Part shown: positions 1-9,518 of the stretch, one piece after another
How positions within the stretch are numbered: the first letter of the stretch is position 1
Layout: the number at the start of each line of letters is the position of its first letter
DNA from: Xenococcus sp. PCC 7305
GTDB taxonomy: Bacteria; Cyanobacteriota; Cyanobacteriia; Cyanobacteriales; Xenococcaceae
NCBI RefSeq assembly: GCF_000332055.1
Contig: NZ_ALVZ01000193.1
Span: 1-48,164 of the forward strand
DNA length: 48,164 nucleotides
Direction: 5' to 3'
Notes under the pieces: model-generated
Database searches by the model: none
What the model was told of the DNA's origin: nothing
Seen by the model: only the letters and a program-made list of their open reading frames with translations
Program-made: the position numbers and the translations under genes

Positions 1-49
1 CAATATCTTCGCCAAAAAAAGAACAGAGAAAGAACCCCTAGTCAAGAGG
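1..49 (+). repeat. Left terminal inverted repeat of the IS element
   Basis: It pairs with 1468-1516 on the opposite strand over 49 ungapped positions. The outer block CAATATCTTCGCCAAA and the inner block AGTCAAGAGG (40-49) are conserved. The window begins exactly here, so the true tip could lie slightly upstream. Confidence 0.8.
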
Positions 50-89
50 TTTTGAGCAGGAGGGAGATAATGCTAACTAGTTTCGGATG

Positions 90-1418
90 TTATTTAGGTG
101 TAATATCAGGAACTCTAACAGAGTGAATTGCCCCAAGGTTAGCAACCTGGTTCAAGATGCGAGAAAATAAAATGGACTCCGGTTTTTGCGGAAGTAATTT
201 AATCACTTCATCGACATATTTGAAAGCGCGATATAATGCCTTGAGATCGAGGAAACTAAACTGCGGACAGTGACGAGATTGAAACTCTCTTCTGAGCCGA
301 CGGGAGAAATTGACCATAAAGAAAGAAAGATTCACCGCATTAGTCACAGCAGTTTGGGAGATATTCATAAAATCCTCTAAGCCCCAAAATTGCTTGGCAT
401 CACGAAAATTAAATTCAATTTGAAATCTTAAGGAGTAGAGCTCGATGAGCTGATTGTAGGGAAGTTCTAAATCACTAGAGAATAAGAGGACATGGCCTTG
501 TTGTTGAGTTTTGATATTGGTTTTGAGAATAATTACCACATTAAGGGGCTGAGAGAACTCTTTATGGAGTAGGTGAACTTGATAGATATCTGTGCGCCAG
601 TCTTCTTCAGTGGTGCGATGGCAGAGAAATTTTTGAGATATCTGATGTGGATTAAGTTTATCGCCATATTTACGTCGGGAATCAGTGCCAAGAGGCGGCA
701 AGAATAAAGCACTGTCATAACGCAACTTGCTCACTAGATGTAAGCCCATCTGACGAGTCATTTGCATCGCAGCGTTGTGGCCAAACTTGCCATCGAGAAG
801 CAAATATTCGGGACGAATGCCGCCTCCGATGGTAGTAAGCAAAGCCGAGAGCATGCCTCGGATCTGCAAAAGTTCGGGGGAAAGGTTTACCTGAGTTTTA
901 TCCTTGCTTTTAGACCCTTTAGGACGACCCCGCTTCTTTTTGGTCTGGTTTGAAGGTTCTTGGCAAGAAGCTTTCGCTGGTTTTATGGGTTTAATAACCT
1001 GTTCAATGCGTAAGGGGTAAGATTGTCTTTGCTCCAAACTCACCAGAGATAATGCAAAGAAGGCCAATCCTTTCACCGGACGCTGTGCCAAACCAGAAAA
1101 AAACCAATCCAATCCGTAGGTTTTTTGTCCCGATTTGGTGGTTACCACTTCATCCCCAGCAATTGCGTACTGTTGTTTGGGACAAAAGCAATGGGTGCGA
1201 AAGAACACCCACATTAACGTTGGCCAGTTCTGTGGGCTGGAGAAAAATCTTTGAATGGTTCGATAGCTTCCTCCTTTTCCTGCCCAGCGCGATATCCCCA
1301 GCATCGTTACTCGACCAGTCATAGCTAACATTGCTTGAATTATTATACTCAGATGCTTCAGGCTGGTGCTATTGAGATCAAATGTCAAGCAACTCAGGAG
1401 TGTTAAAATTTCTGGCAT
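90..1418 (-). CDS. IS4-family DDE transposase
   Basis: This 442-residue protein should catalyse cut-and-paste movement of the surrounding IS element. An N-terminal region (about 1-90) precedes the RNase H-like catalytic core. Candidate catalytic acidic residues lie in AGDEVV (near 88) and in YLLLDGKFG (near 209). The third lies in YSLRFQIEFNFRDAK, which fits the IS4 YREK signature Y-2-R-3-E-6-K exactly. A basic linker KKKRGRPKGSKSK interrupts the core, as in several cyanobacterial IS4 or IS701-like enzymes. The frame is open from start to stop and both terminal repeats are present, so the element looks potentially active. Reading frames on the opposite strand are shadows. Confidence 0.93.
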   Translation of the reverse strand: MPEILTLLSCLTFDLNSTSLKHLSIIIQAMLAMTGRVTMLGISRWAGKGGSYRTIQRFFSSPQNWPTLMWVFFRTHCFCPKQQYAIAGDEVVTTKSGQKTYGLDWFFSGLAQRPVKGLAFFALSLVSLEQRQSYPLRIEQVIKPIKPAKASCQEPSNQTKKKRGRPKGSKSKDKTQVNLSPELLQIRGMLSALLTTIGGGIRPEYLLLDGKFGHNAAMQMTRQMGLHLVSKLRYDSALFLPPLGTDSRRKYGDKLNPHQISQKFLCHRTTEEDWRTDIYQVHLLHKEFSQPLNVVIILKTNIKTQQQGHVLLFSSDLELPYNQLIELYSLRFQIEFNFRDAKQFWGLEDFMNISQTAVTNAVNLSFFMVNFSRRLRREFQSRHCPQFSFLDLKALYRAFKYVDEVIKLLPQKPESILFSRILNQVANLGAIHSVRVPDITPK

Positions 1419-1467
1419 GGGCTTTGTTGGAACTTCGTTTCGGTAAAACCTAGTTTCCTATAAAAGC

Positions 1468-1516
1468 CCTCTTGACTTCACTCCCAAATTCCGTTTCTCA
1501 TTTGGCGAAGGTATTG
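1468..1516 (-). repeat. Right terminal inverted repeat of the IS element
   Basis: Read on the minus strand it starts CAATACCTTCGCCAAA and ends AGTCAAGAGG, matching the left end over 49 ungapped positions. Its outer edge at 1516 abuts the truncated RND gene fragment. Confidence 0.85.
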
Positions 1517-1648
1517 TCTTAAGAATTTTTCTAAAGGACTTGCCTAGCCAATGATAAAACCCATCAACATAGGTAAACAGCACAGGAACCACAACCAGAG
1601 TCAACAAGGTGGAAGTCGTAAACCCACCAATAACTGCGATCGTGATAG
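1517..1648 (-). pseudogene. Remnant of the 3' end of an RND efflux permease gene
   Basis: Positions 1518-1642 align without gaps to 6289-6413, the 3' end of the intact RND gene, with 13 mismatches in 125 bp. Translated on the minus strand it reads IAVIGGFTTSTLLTL and continues to GKSFRKILK, identical to the C-terminus of the intact protein. Every mismatch is synonymous, so this copy descended from a functional gene. It is cut on one side by the IS, a few codons before the stop. On the other side it is cut near a GCGATCG motif where sequence leading to the NACHT gene begins. Only about 42 codons survive, so it encodes no working transporter. Confidence 0.9.
1518..1642 (+). repeat. Direct repeat copy A (RND gene 3' end)
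   Basis: It is 112/125 identical to 6289-6413 and in the same orientation, including a perfect run of over 50 bp. Together the two copies bracket the NACHT-nuclease gene. Confidence 0.9.
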
Positions 1649-1783
1649 AAATTTGAATTTAATATAGTTCTGACTCTTCCATTGCTTAAGACTCTAAAAG
1701 AAAAGACTTTAGTAAGCTTTAATATCGAAAGTTAGGAACATTTGAGTTATAAAGTAAAAAGACTTATTCCTAATTAGGGTTAA

Positions 1784-4700
1784 ATGTACAATTGGACGCG
1801 TTTTTGGTGCCCCACCACAGGCAATTTAAGATTAGATTCTTCTGGTTTTCTCTATGATCCAGAATCAGAATATAGTAAGTATTATCAGTCCGATTTAGTT
1901 GGGTTTGATGATATATCGAAAATACCTTGTTTAATATTGTTGGGTGAAGCTGGTATTGGGAAAACTACTGCAACCGAACAAGAATACGAGAAAATTGAAA
2001 CTAAGTTACAGCGATCGCAAGATGATTGTTTGTGGTTTCGTTTAGGTGATTATGATTCAGATAATAAGCTGTGTAATAAAATTTTTGAAAATGAAAGATT
2101 TAAAGATTGGCTTGATGGTAACCATCAATTATATCTATTTTTAGATAGTCTTGATGAAGGCTTATTGTCGATTAAAATACTGTCTAGAATTCTTAAGCGA
2201 GAAATCGATAAATTGCCTTGTGATCGCCTTTATTTAAGAATTACTTGCAGAACAGCAGATTGGAAAAATAGCTTAACAGAAAAATTTCAGGATAATTGGG
2301 GAAAAGATCAGGTTGGTATTTATGAACTGTGTCCTTTACGTCAAGTAGATATTGAGGAAGCTATAAATCAAAAAAATATCAATTCTAATCAATTTTTTGA
2401 AGAACTTATTGATAAAGAAGCAGTCCCGTTAGCAATTAAACCAATCACTCTAAAATTCTTGCTAAGTCAATACAGTAAAAATGCTTGTTTTCCTTTGTCG
2501 CAAAAAGAGTTGTACGAGCGAGGATGCCTAGAACTATGTAAGGAAGTTAGTCCAAATCGTCTTGAATGTGATTTTGACGGAGAATTAAGTGATAAGCAGC
2601 GCTTGATTGTTGTAGGAAGAATTGCCGCCATCACTATTTTTGCTAATAAAGTAGCTATTTGGACAAATTCCGATAACGCGGAAATGCCTGAATCTGATAT
2701 ATCGAAGGAAGATTTATGTATTGATCAAGAAAAAATTGATGGTCAAGAATTTAACATTACAAAACAATGTATTAAAGAGGTTTTGTCGATTTCAGGACTT
2801 TTTTCTTCAAGAGGTGAAAATCGTATGGGCTTTGCTCACAAAACTTATGCTGAGTTTTTAGCTGCATGGTATTTAAATCACCATCAAATACCCTTAGTTC
2901 AGATCATGAGTTTGATTGTTTCTCCTGAAGATGCAGAAAAAAAATTAGTTCCTCAACTTCATGAAACGGCTGCATGGTTGGCTAGTCTAAATTATGAAGT
3001 GTTAGAGAAAATAATGACAACCGATCCAGACGTTTTGTTGAAAAGTGATGTTTCTGAAGATGCAAAATTACGTAAAGCAATAGTCAACAGTTTACTAGAA
3101 CAATACGAACAAGAAAAACTATTTGATCGTGATTTCAGTAAGTATTTACGATACAAAAAACTTAATCATTCTAAATTAGCAGAACAATTACGACCTTATA
3201 TTCAAGATAACAATAAAAACTTTAATGTTAGATACGAAGCGATTAAAATAGCTGAAGCTTGTGAAGTAAAAGAATTACAAGATGACTTAGTAGATTTAGC
3301 ATTAGATACAACTCAACAAATAGATTTAAGATCTATTGCTGCAAGTATGATTGCTTCTATAGGTGATTCAGAGACAAGATTAAAATTAAAACCTCTAGCT
3401 GTAAAAGAGTTATTGGAGGATGAAGAAGATAGTTTAAAAGGAAATGCCTTAAGAGCAGTTTGGTCAGAACATCTATCGGCAAAAGAATTATTTTCAGTAT
3501 TTAGATTAGAATTGAAAGATTCATCTATTCGTTTGCTTGCCTTATTGTTAGTACAGGATGATCGCTACTGTGCAATTATTTTATTTCTATTAATAGCAAA
3601 ACCCATTCTAACTCCTAGAAAGAAAAGTAATTTGCATGGGTCTTATAGTGGTTTTTTAGACTATGAACTTTTACCTAAGTTACAAGTAGAAGATATTCCA
3701 ATAGCCTTAAATTGGCTAGAAATACAAGGTGTTAGATGTTTTGGTCATCCATTTGAGAATCTTGGTGATAATCTTTTATTAAAAGCTTGGGAATGTTTCG
3801 ATGATCCTGAAATTGTTAAAGGCTTTGCTAAGGTTGCTTTAGTGCAGTGGAGAGAATACCAAGATGTAATTACACTCTACAAAAATAGTCAGGGAGAATT
3901 AGATTTTTCTTTTTCTAGAGATGATGATAAAAGACGTAAACTTATAGAGCAGTCTGTTTTATTAATTGTTAATTCTGGAGGAAACTTAGATTGTTTATTT
4001 GGCTCATCTTCTGAAGAAATTGATTTAGAGAAAGATATTTTATGGATGCTTGAAAAAATTCAAGAAACGGAAGAAAAGCGAGTACAAGAAATATATACTA
4101 AGCTAGTTAAATATCATTTTAACCGGAAAGATGCCAAGCAAATTGATGCTATAAATGTCGCTACTCAAAGCAATGAAACGCTCAATGAAAATTTTGCGTC
4201 TTGGTTTGAAGCTATAGAATTAAATTCTGCTCAGGCAAAGGAAGCAAAAAAAGAATACTTGATGATTAAAGGTTCCAAGAATGCAGTAAAGAAAAAGACT
4301 TCTCCGAGTATTTCTACTCAAAAAAAACTACAGGTTTACCTAGAAAATTTTGATGATAATTACTATTTTGCTTGGAGGGATATAACTAGAACCTTAAGTC
4401 TTAGACCTAATAGTAATTATTTCGAGTCATTACAAATCTTTAAAACTGATTTGACTCTTTTACCGGGATGGCAATCAGCAGATATTCAAACAAGAACAAG
4501 AATTGTAGAAGCTGCAAAAAAATACATAGTTAGCAATGAACCTGGTCATTTAAAGTATATTCGAGAATTGTTAAAAGCTTATGTACTTTATAAAGTATAT
4601 CTTTATAAAATAATTTTGTGGCAAAGATTGAACGCTACTATGCAAATATTAGAGATAATTTGCCAGATAATAAATAAAAATGTAAATGACATTACTACAC

Positions 4701-6229
4701 ATGAAACAGATTTTTTGGGCTATAAAGCACTTAAGTTAGTTTATCAGCAAGATTACCAATTTATTCAAAAATTACCTCAAAATATTTGGCAGAAATGGTC
4801 AAGTTTTATACTATTATGCGTACCAAACAAATCTGAACAATCACAATCAGATAGAGATTTAATAAATTTAGCATATAAAAATTCAGCTAAAAAAATAGAA
4901 AATGAACTATTAATACTTATTGATCGAGAAAATCATGTCTATAAGGATATTTTTTCTATCGATAAGGTTGATTGTATTTGGAATACAAAAATAGAAAAGC
5001 TTTTGCAATCAATATCTACAAGTTCAATACTTGAACCTGAAGCATTATATAAAATTTTAGATCAGCTATTTGAACATAAACCGCAAAATAATCATGATTT
5101 TGTTGATGTTTTATTCTCTAGTTTAAATTTGACAAGAGATCATGAACCAGAAAAAGTAATAGTAATATTGAGTACCTGGTTTAGATATAATGCAACCGAT
5201 AGTTGGTCTACTATATGGTCAGAAATTCAACAAGATTTAGAATTTGGAAAAAAATTAATTCATAGAATTACTTGGGGAATTCTCAAGAGTAGTATATTGG
5301 ATTTAAGCGAAAAAGATTTAGCGGATTTATATATCTGGCTTGTTCATCAATATCCTTATGAAAAAGATCCAATTTATGATGAAGCTCATGTGGTGGAACC
5401 TAGAGAGCGAATTGCTCGTTTTAGGGATAGTATTTTGACTCAATTAAAAGAAACCGGAACATTTCAATCTTGTCAAGAAATTAGGCGTATTGCTAGTAAA
5501 TTTCCAGAATTAAATTGGTTAAAAGCAACTTTATTTGATGCACAAAGAAATAGAAGAACAAAAACCTGGCAACCACCCAAACCTTATGAAATCTTAAAAC
5601 TGATTAGAGATGGCAATAAAAGATTAATCAATGATGGAAATGAACTTTTAGAGGTCTTAATTGATTCTTTAAAACGTCTAGAATTAGAACTTCAAGGTGA
5701 AACCCCTGGTGCAAGAGATGTTTGGGATAAAATCGATCCTTCTAAAAAACATATATATAAGCCTGTTGATGAGAATACTTTCTCTGATTATGTAAAACGA
5801 TTTCTTGATAGAGATTTAAAACAAAGAGGGATTATTGCTAATAGAGAAGTTGAACTGCGCCCTAGTCAAGGAGGAGCAAAAGGAGAAAGAACTGATATTC
5901 ATGTTGATGTCGTAAAAAAATCTAATGGTGAAATTTATGATTCTATTACTGTCATCATAGAAGTAAAAGGTTGTTGGCATAAAGAATTGGATACAGCAAT
6001 GGAAACTCAGCTATTGAATCGCTATTTAAAAGATAATGCTTGCCAACATGGTCTTTATCTAATTGGGTGGTTTCATTGTGAGCAATGGGACAGTAGCGAT
6101 TATAGGAAAGGTAAAGCACCTAAAATTAGCCTTGTAGAAGCCAAAGAAAAATTCGATCAACAAGCAAAAGATTTATCTCAATTAGGTTCAACTGTTCAGG
6201 CTTTTGTATTAAATGCAGCTCTTAAATAG
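1784..6229 (+). CDS. NACHT-type STAND ATPase with C-terminal PD-(D/E)XK-like nuclease domain, putative anti-phage protein
   Basis: This 1481-residue protein carries a P-loop ATPase near its N-terminus. Walker A is GEAGIGKT (54-61), Walker B is LYLFLDSLDE (116-125) and a sensor-like ITCRTADW lies at 153-160. A winged-helix-like GFAHKTYAEFLAA (about 349-361) closes the NACHT module. Roughly 450-1300 is a long helical region that may be HEAT/TPR-like and act as a sensor. The C-terminus has a PD-(D/E)XK-like pattern: ERTDIHVD (D about 1371) then IIEVKG (E about 1393, K about 1395). STAND ATPases with nuclease effectors are known bacterial defence proteins (Avs and bNACHT groups); here the effector would be C-terminal. 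By eye the gene is more A/T-rich than its neighbours. It stands alone between an IS/RND remnant and the RND gene. The defence role is inferred; the NACHT call is firmer than the nuclease call. Confidence 0.8.
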   Translation: MYNWTRFWCPTTGNLRLDSSGFLYDPESEYSKYYQSDLVGFDDISKIPCLILLGEAGIGKTTATEQEYEKIETKLQRSQDDCLWFRLGDYDSDNKLCNKIFENERFKDWLDGNHQLYLFLDSLDEGLLSIKILSRILKREIDKLPCDRLYLRITCRTADWKNSLTEKFQDNWGKDQVGIYELCPLRQVDIEEAINQKNINSNQFFEELIDKEAVPLAIKPITLKFLLSQYSKNACFPLSQKELYERGCLELCKEVSPNRLECDFDGELSDKQRLIVVGRIAAITIFANKVAIWTNSDNAEMPESDISKEDLCIDQEKIDGQEFNITKQCIKEVLSISGLFSSRGENRMGFAHKTYAEFLAAWYLNHHQIPLVQIMSLIVSPEDAEKKLVPQLHETAAWLASLNYEVLEKIMTTDPDVLLKSDVSEDAKLRKAIVNSLLEQYEQEKLFDRDFSKYLRYKKLNHSKLAEQLRPYIQDNNKNFNVRYEAIKIAEACEVKELQDDLVDLALDTTQQIDLRSIAASMIASIGDSETRLKLKPLAVKELLEDEEDSLKGNALRAVWSEHLSAKELFSVFRLELKDSSIRLLALLLVQDDRYCAIILFLLIAKPILTPRKKSNLHGSYSGFLDYELLPKLQVEDIPIALNWLEIQGVRCFGHPFENLGDNLLLKAWECFDDPEIVKGFAKVALVQWREYQDVITLYKNSQGELDFSFSRDDDKRRKLIEQSVLLIVNSGGNLDCLFGSSSEEIDLEKDILWMLEKIQETEEKRVQEIYTKLVKYHFNRKDAKQIDAINVATQSNETLNENFASWFEAIELNSAQAKEAKKEYLMIKGSKNAVKKKTSPSISTQKKLQVYLENFDDNYYFAWRDITRTLSLRPNSNYFESLQIFKTDLTLLPGWQSADIQTRTRIVEAAKKYIVSNEPGHLKYIRELLKAYVLYKVYLYKIILWQRLNATMQILEIICQIINKNVNDITTHETDFLGYKALKLVYQQDYQFIQKLPQNIWQKWSSFILLCVPNKSEQSQSDRDLINLAYKNSAKKIENELLILIDRENHVYKDIFSIDKVDCIWNTKIEKLLQSISTSSILEPEALYKILDQLFEHKPQNNHDFVDVLFSSLNLTRDHEPEKVIVILSTWFRYNATDSWSTIWSEIQQDLEFGKKLIHRITWGILKSSILDLSEKDLADLYIWLVHQYPYEKDPIYDEAHVVEPRERIARFRDSILTQLKETGTFQSCQEIRRIASKFPELNWLKATLFDAQRNRRTKTWQPPKPYEILKLIRDGNKRLINDGNELLEVLIDSLKRLELELQGETPGARDVWDKIDPSKKHIYKPVDENTFSDYVKRFLDRDLKQRGIIANREVELRPSQGGAKGERTDIHVDVVKKSNGEIYDSITVIIEVKGCWHKELDTAMETQLLNRYLKDNACQHGLYLIGWFHCEQWDSSDYRKGKAPKISLVEAKEKFDQQAKDLSQLGSTVQAFVLNAALK

Positions 6230-6276
6230 AACAATGATAATCATCATGCTAAATTGACCAGACAATATTTGTAACA

Positions 6277-9200
6277 TTAATTATTACTTTTTAGTATCTT
6301 CCTAAAAGATTTACCTAACCAATGATAAAACCCATCAACATAGGTAAACAGCACAGGAACCACAACCAGAGTCAATAAAGTAGAAGTTGTAAACCCACCA
6401 ATAACTGCGATCGCCATAGGACTACGAACCTCTCCATCAGCTCCTAGTTCCAAAGCGATCGGCATCATTCCGGCAATAGTCGAAATTGAGGTCATCAAAA
6501 TTGGACGTAAACGGGAAACTCCCGCCTCAACCACTGCTTTAAATTGGGGCTTTCCTCGTTCAATACCCGCCAGTGCAAAATCCACTAGCAAAATAGCATT
6601 TTTCGTCACTAGTCCCATCAGTAGAACTACACCAATCAAAGCAAATAAACCCAATTCCTTTTGAGTCACCAATAATCCCATTAATGCTCCCCCCACAGAT
6701 AAAGGCAGAGCAACCAGAATCGCCATCGGGTAGAGAAAATTATTGTACAGCAGGACGAGAATTGCATAGATGCAAAGAATTGCTAAGGATAATGCTCCCA
6801 AGAAACGGGCAAAAATATCTCGCATAATCTTGGCATCCCCTGCGGGTTCTTCTCGTACCTCTGGGGGCAAGGGACTCATGATCGGTAACTGACGCACTTG
6901 AGCTACAGCATCTCCCAGGGCAAGACCCTGTAAATTGGCTTCTACTGTAACTCGACGACTGCGATCAAATCTTTGGATTTCGTTCGGGCCACTACCCAAG
7001 CGAATTGTAGCCACCGCATCTAGAGGAACTAAGGTTCCACGATCGCTAGGGACACGGAGGTTTTTCAGATTGTTGATATCTTGCCGCTTGGCTGGATCTA
7101 TCTGAACCCGAATCGGAATTTGGCGATCGCTAAGGTTGAATTTAGCCAAATTAAAGTCATTATCACCAATGGTCGTTAAAGAAGCTGTGCGTGCGATCGC
7201 TTGAACAGAAACTCCCAAATCAGAAGCTCGTTGAGGATCAGGCTCAATAACAATCTCGGGGCGCACCAAACTAACACTAGAACTAATTTCTACCAGTCCA
7301 GAAATCGAGCCCATTTGAGCTTCCAGCTCTTTTGCTGTATTCGTCAGGACTTGAGGATTATCACTGCGCAGAATCAACGAAAGATCCTTGCTCCCGCCGC
7401 CACCACCTTGACTTCTAAAACTAATTCTAGCTCCTGGTATTTTGGCAAATTTACCGCGCATTTTCTGTTGCCATTGTTTTTGATCCAGCTCCCTGGTTTC
7501 TTTGGGAGCTAAGTTGACAAAGATTTGAGCCGAGTTGATTTTGTTCTCCGCTCCCGAATAGTTGAGATAACTACTAATCGCTGGATCATCCTGTAAAATA
7601 GCGCCTAGCTGCTTGGTGACTTCTTCTGTGTCTTGAAGTCTTGAACCAGGAGGAAGCTCGACGATAACTGTACTTAAACCCGTATCTCCATCACTAAATA
7701 AACCTTTGGGAATAAAAGGGACTAGTTGCAAGCTACCAATGAAAAACGCGATCGCGAATAACAAAGTAGTAAAACGATGACGTAAAGACCATCTGAGGAG
7801 AGACGCATAGGGACGACGTTGGGAACCCTTACCAGTTAAATCTGCGGCGGTGGGAATTGGTTTAGATCTCAATAAATAGGCACTCAGCATCGGCGTTACT
7901 GTGCAAGCAACTAGGGTCGAAAACATCGTAGAGACAGCAACTGTCACTCCAAAGGGCTGGAAAAACTGTCCTGGAACCCCACCCATAAAGGCTACAGGGA
8001 TAAATACCGCCACAATGGTTGAAGTAGTTGCTACCACTGCTAAGCCAATTTCCCTCGAACCATCTAAAGCTGCTTTAAGGGGAGTTTTACCCATTTGTAA
8101 ATGGCGATCGATGTTCTCCAACATACAAATCGCATCGTCCACCAAATTTCCAATAGCTAAGGCCAGAGCAAGTAAACTCATGCCGTTGAGGGTATAGTTT
8201 AGCAACTGCATCACCCAAAAAGTAGGGATGATTGATAAAGGTAGAGCAGTCCCCGTAATCAACGTACTGCGCCAGTCGCGCAAAAAGATTCCCACTGTAA
8301 TCACTGTTAGTACACAACCAAAGACCAAAGTCATAATTGTGCCATTGTAGGAACCACGAATTGAATCGGCGCGGGTAAAAATTAGTTCTAATTTGATATC
8401 TTCTGGCAGGGTCGGCTCCAATTGGGCAACTCGTTGACGAATACCTTCTTCTACAGAAACTAAAGTGCTCCCAGTGCTCCGTTTCACCGCAAAAGCAACC
8501 ACCGGATCACCATTAAGATAGGCCGCTTGGGTGGGTTCTGCAAAAGCATCTTCTACCGTACCCAAATTATTCAGCGTTACTGTATCCCCATTGCCAAGGC
8601 GAATCGGATATTGTTGCAGTTCCCGAATATTTTTGGCGCTTCCTAAAGTCCGAATATTCTGTTCATTGCCGCCAATTTGGATTTTCCCTCCAGCGAGATT
8701 AATATTAAAATCTCGAATTTGCTGATTTACCTCTGTCGCGGAAATATCATAGGCTAGGAGGCGATCTGGATCTAAATCTACTCGAACTTCGCGATCTACT
8801 CCGCCCCAACGATCTATTTGCCCCACCCCTTCAACATTTAGCAATTGAGGAATCAAGGTTTTATCTACATAATTACTTAAATTCTCGACAGAGCGACTCT
8901 CCGATTTCACTGCATAGGTGATTACAGTTCCCCCGGCAAAGGCTAGCTTCTGAACAATCGGCTCATTAATATCTTGAGGTAATTCGGGGCGGATTTGAGC
9001 AATCTCATTTCTAACCTCATTAACAGCTTGATCGGCATCTGTCCCCAGTTCAAAATTGATAGTTGTGGTCGAGTTCCCCTCGGTCACAGTAGAGACCAGC
9101 TCATCTATATCGTCTAGATTGGCTACTGCATCCTCAACTTTTTTGGTTACTTGATTTTCTAGTTCTGTAGGACTAGCACCTCTTTGGGTAATATTGATGC

Positions 9201-9342
9201 TGACTACGGGAATGTCAATATTGGGAGTATCATCAATTCCCAAACCGAGAAAAGAAGTTATTCCCACAATGCCCAGAATTAAGAAGGTAACGATGGTCGG
9301 AACGGGTTTTTTGATCGACCAAGCAGAAAGATGAAATGACAT
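6277..9342 (-). CDS. RND-family (HAE1/AcrB-like) efflux permease
   Basis: At 1021 residues this is full length for an inner-membrane, proton-driven multidrug exporter of the AcrB type. TM1 lies near 10-30. The proton-relay pair occurs in NLVDDAICMLEN (about 402-403, TM4) and the partner lysine in GLVTKNAILLVDFA (TM10). The C-terminal helix ends GKSFRKILKSNN. These pumps normally work with a periplasmic adaptor and an outer-membrane channel. Neither gene is adjacent here: the next gene upstream is a divergent esterase. So it is an orphan permease, or its partners are elsewhere. The last 125 bp are repeated at 1518-1642. Confidence 0.95.
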   Translation of the reverse strand: MSFHLSAWSIKKPVPTIVTFLILGIVGITSFLGLGIDDTPNIDIPVVSINITQRGASPTELENQVTKKVEDAVANLDDIDELVSTVTEGNSTTTINFELGTDADQAVNEVRNEIAQIRPELPQDINEPIVQKLAFAGGTVITYAVKSESRSVENLSNYVDKTLIPQLLNVEGVGQIDRWGGVDREVRVDLDPDRLLAYDISATEVNQQIRDFNINLAGGKIQIGGNEQNIRTLGSAKNIRELQQYPIRLGNGDTVTLNNLGTVEDAFAEPTQAAYLNGDPVVAFAVKRSTGSTLVSVEEGIRQRVAQLEPTLPEDIKLELIFTRADSIRGSYNGTIMTLVFGCVLTVITVGIFLRDWRSTLITGTALPLSIIPTFWVMQLLNYTLNGMSLLALALAIGNLVDDAICMLENIDRHLQMGKTPLKAALDGSREIGLAVVATTSTIVAVFIPVAFMGGVPGQFFQPFGVTVAVSTMFSTLVACTVTPMLSAYLLRSKPIPTAADLTGKGSQRRPYASLLRWSLRHRFTTLLFAIAFFIGSLQLVPFIPKGLFSDGDTGLSTVIVELPPGSRLQDTEEVTKQLGAILQDDPAISSYLNYSGAENKINSAQIFVNLAPKETRELDQKQWQQKMRGKFAKIPGARISFRSQGGGGGSKDLSLILRSDNPQVLTNTAKELEAQMGSISGLVEISSSVSLVRPEIVIEPDPQRASDLGVSVQAIARTASLTTIGDNDFNLAKFNLSDRQIPIRVQIDPAKRQDINNLKNLRVPSDRGTLVPLDAVATIRLGSGPNEIQRFDRSRRVTVEANLQGLALGDAVAQVRQLPIMSPLPPEVREEPAGDAKIMRDIFARFLGALSLAILCIYAILVLLYNNFLYPMAILVALPLSVGGALMGLLVTQKELGLFALIGVVLLMGLVTKNAILLVDFALAGIERGKPQFKAVVEAGVSRLRPILMTSISTIAGMMPIALELGADGEVRSPMAIAVIGGFTTSTLLTLVVVPVLFTYVDGFYHWLGKSFRKILKSNN
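6289..6413 (+). repeat. Direct repeat copy B (3' end of the intact RND gene)
   Basis: It matches 1518-1642 at 112 of 125 positions. The homology stops at a HIP1 octamer (GCGATCGC here, GCGATCGT in copy A). Confidence 0.9.
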
Positions 9343-9518
9343 TAAGTTTATCGGTTGGTATAAGTTATTAGGGACATCAAGCCTTGTGCCCTCTTGTACG
9401 AGTCTTGTGCTCTCAGCAATTCGGCTAGCTTGCGCTTTTGCAGGATTTAAAAATTAAAAAATAAATAAAGGATTAAGATATTCCCCTTTAATGTAACAAA
9501 ATATTAACTGAAAAATCT

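Larger units (their letters stand above)
1..1516 (-). mobile_element. IS4-family insertion sequence, about 1.5 kb
   Basis: One DDE transposase gene lies between two terminal inverted repeats of 49 bp that align without gaps (1-49 against the reverse complement of 1468-1516). The outer 16 positions differ at one base (CAATAYCTTCGCCAAA) and the inner 10 are identical (AGTCAAGAGG); the middle is poorly conserved. The right boundary is sharp, because homology to the RND transporter gene resumes at 1517/1518. The left boundary coincides with the start of the window, so a target-site duplication cannot be seen and the element may extend a few bases further. The family call rests on the transposase YREK signature. 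Confidence 0.85.

Noticed and set aside
1052-1324. Open frames opposite the transposase gene
   Set aside because: Shadow frames of the transposase; no family resemblance.
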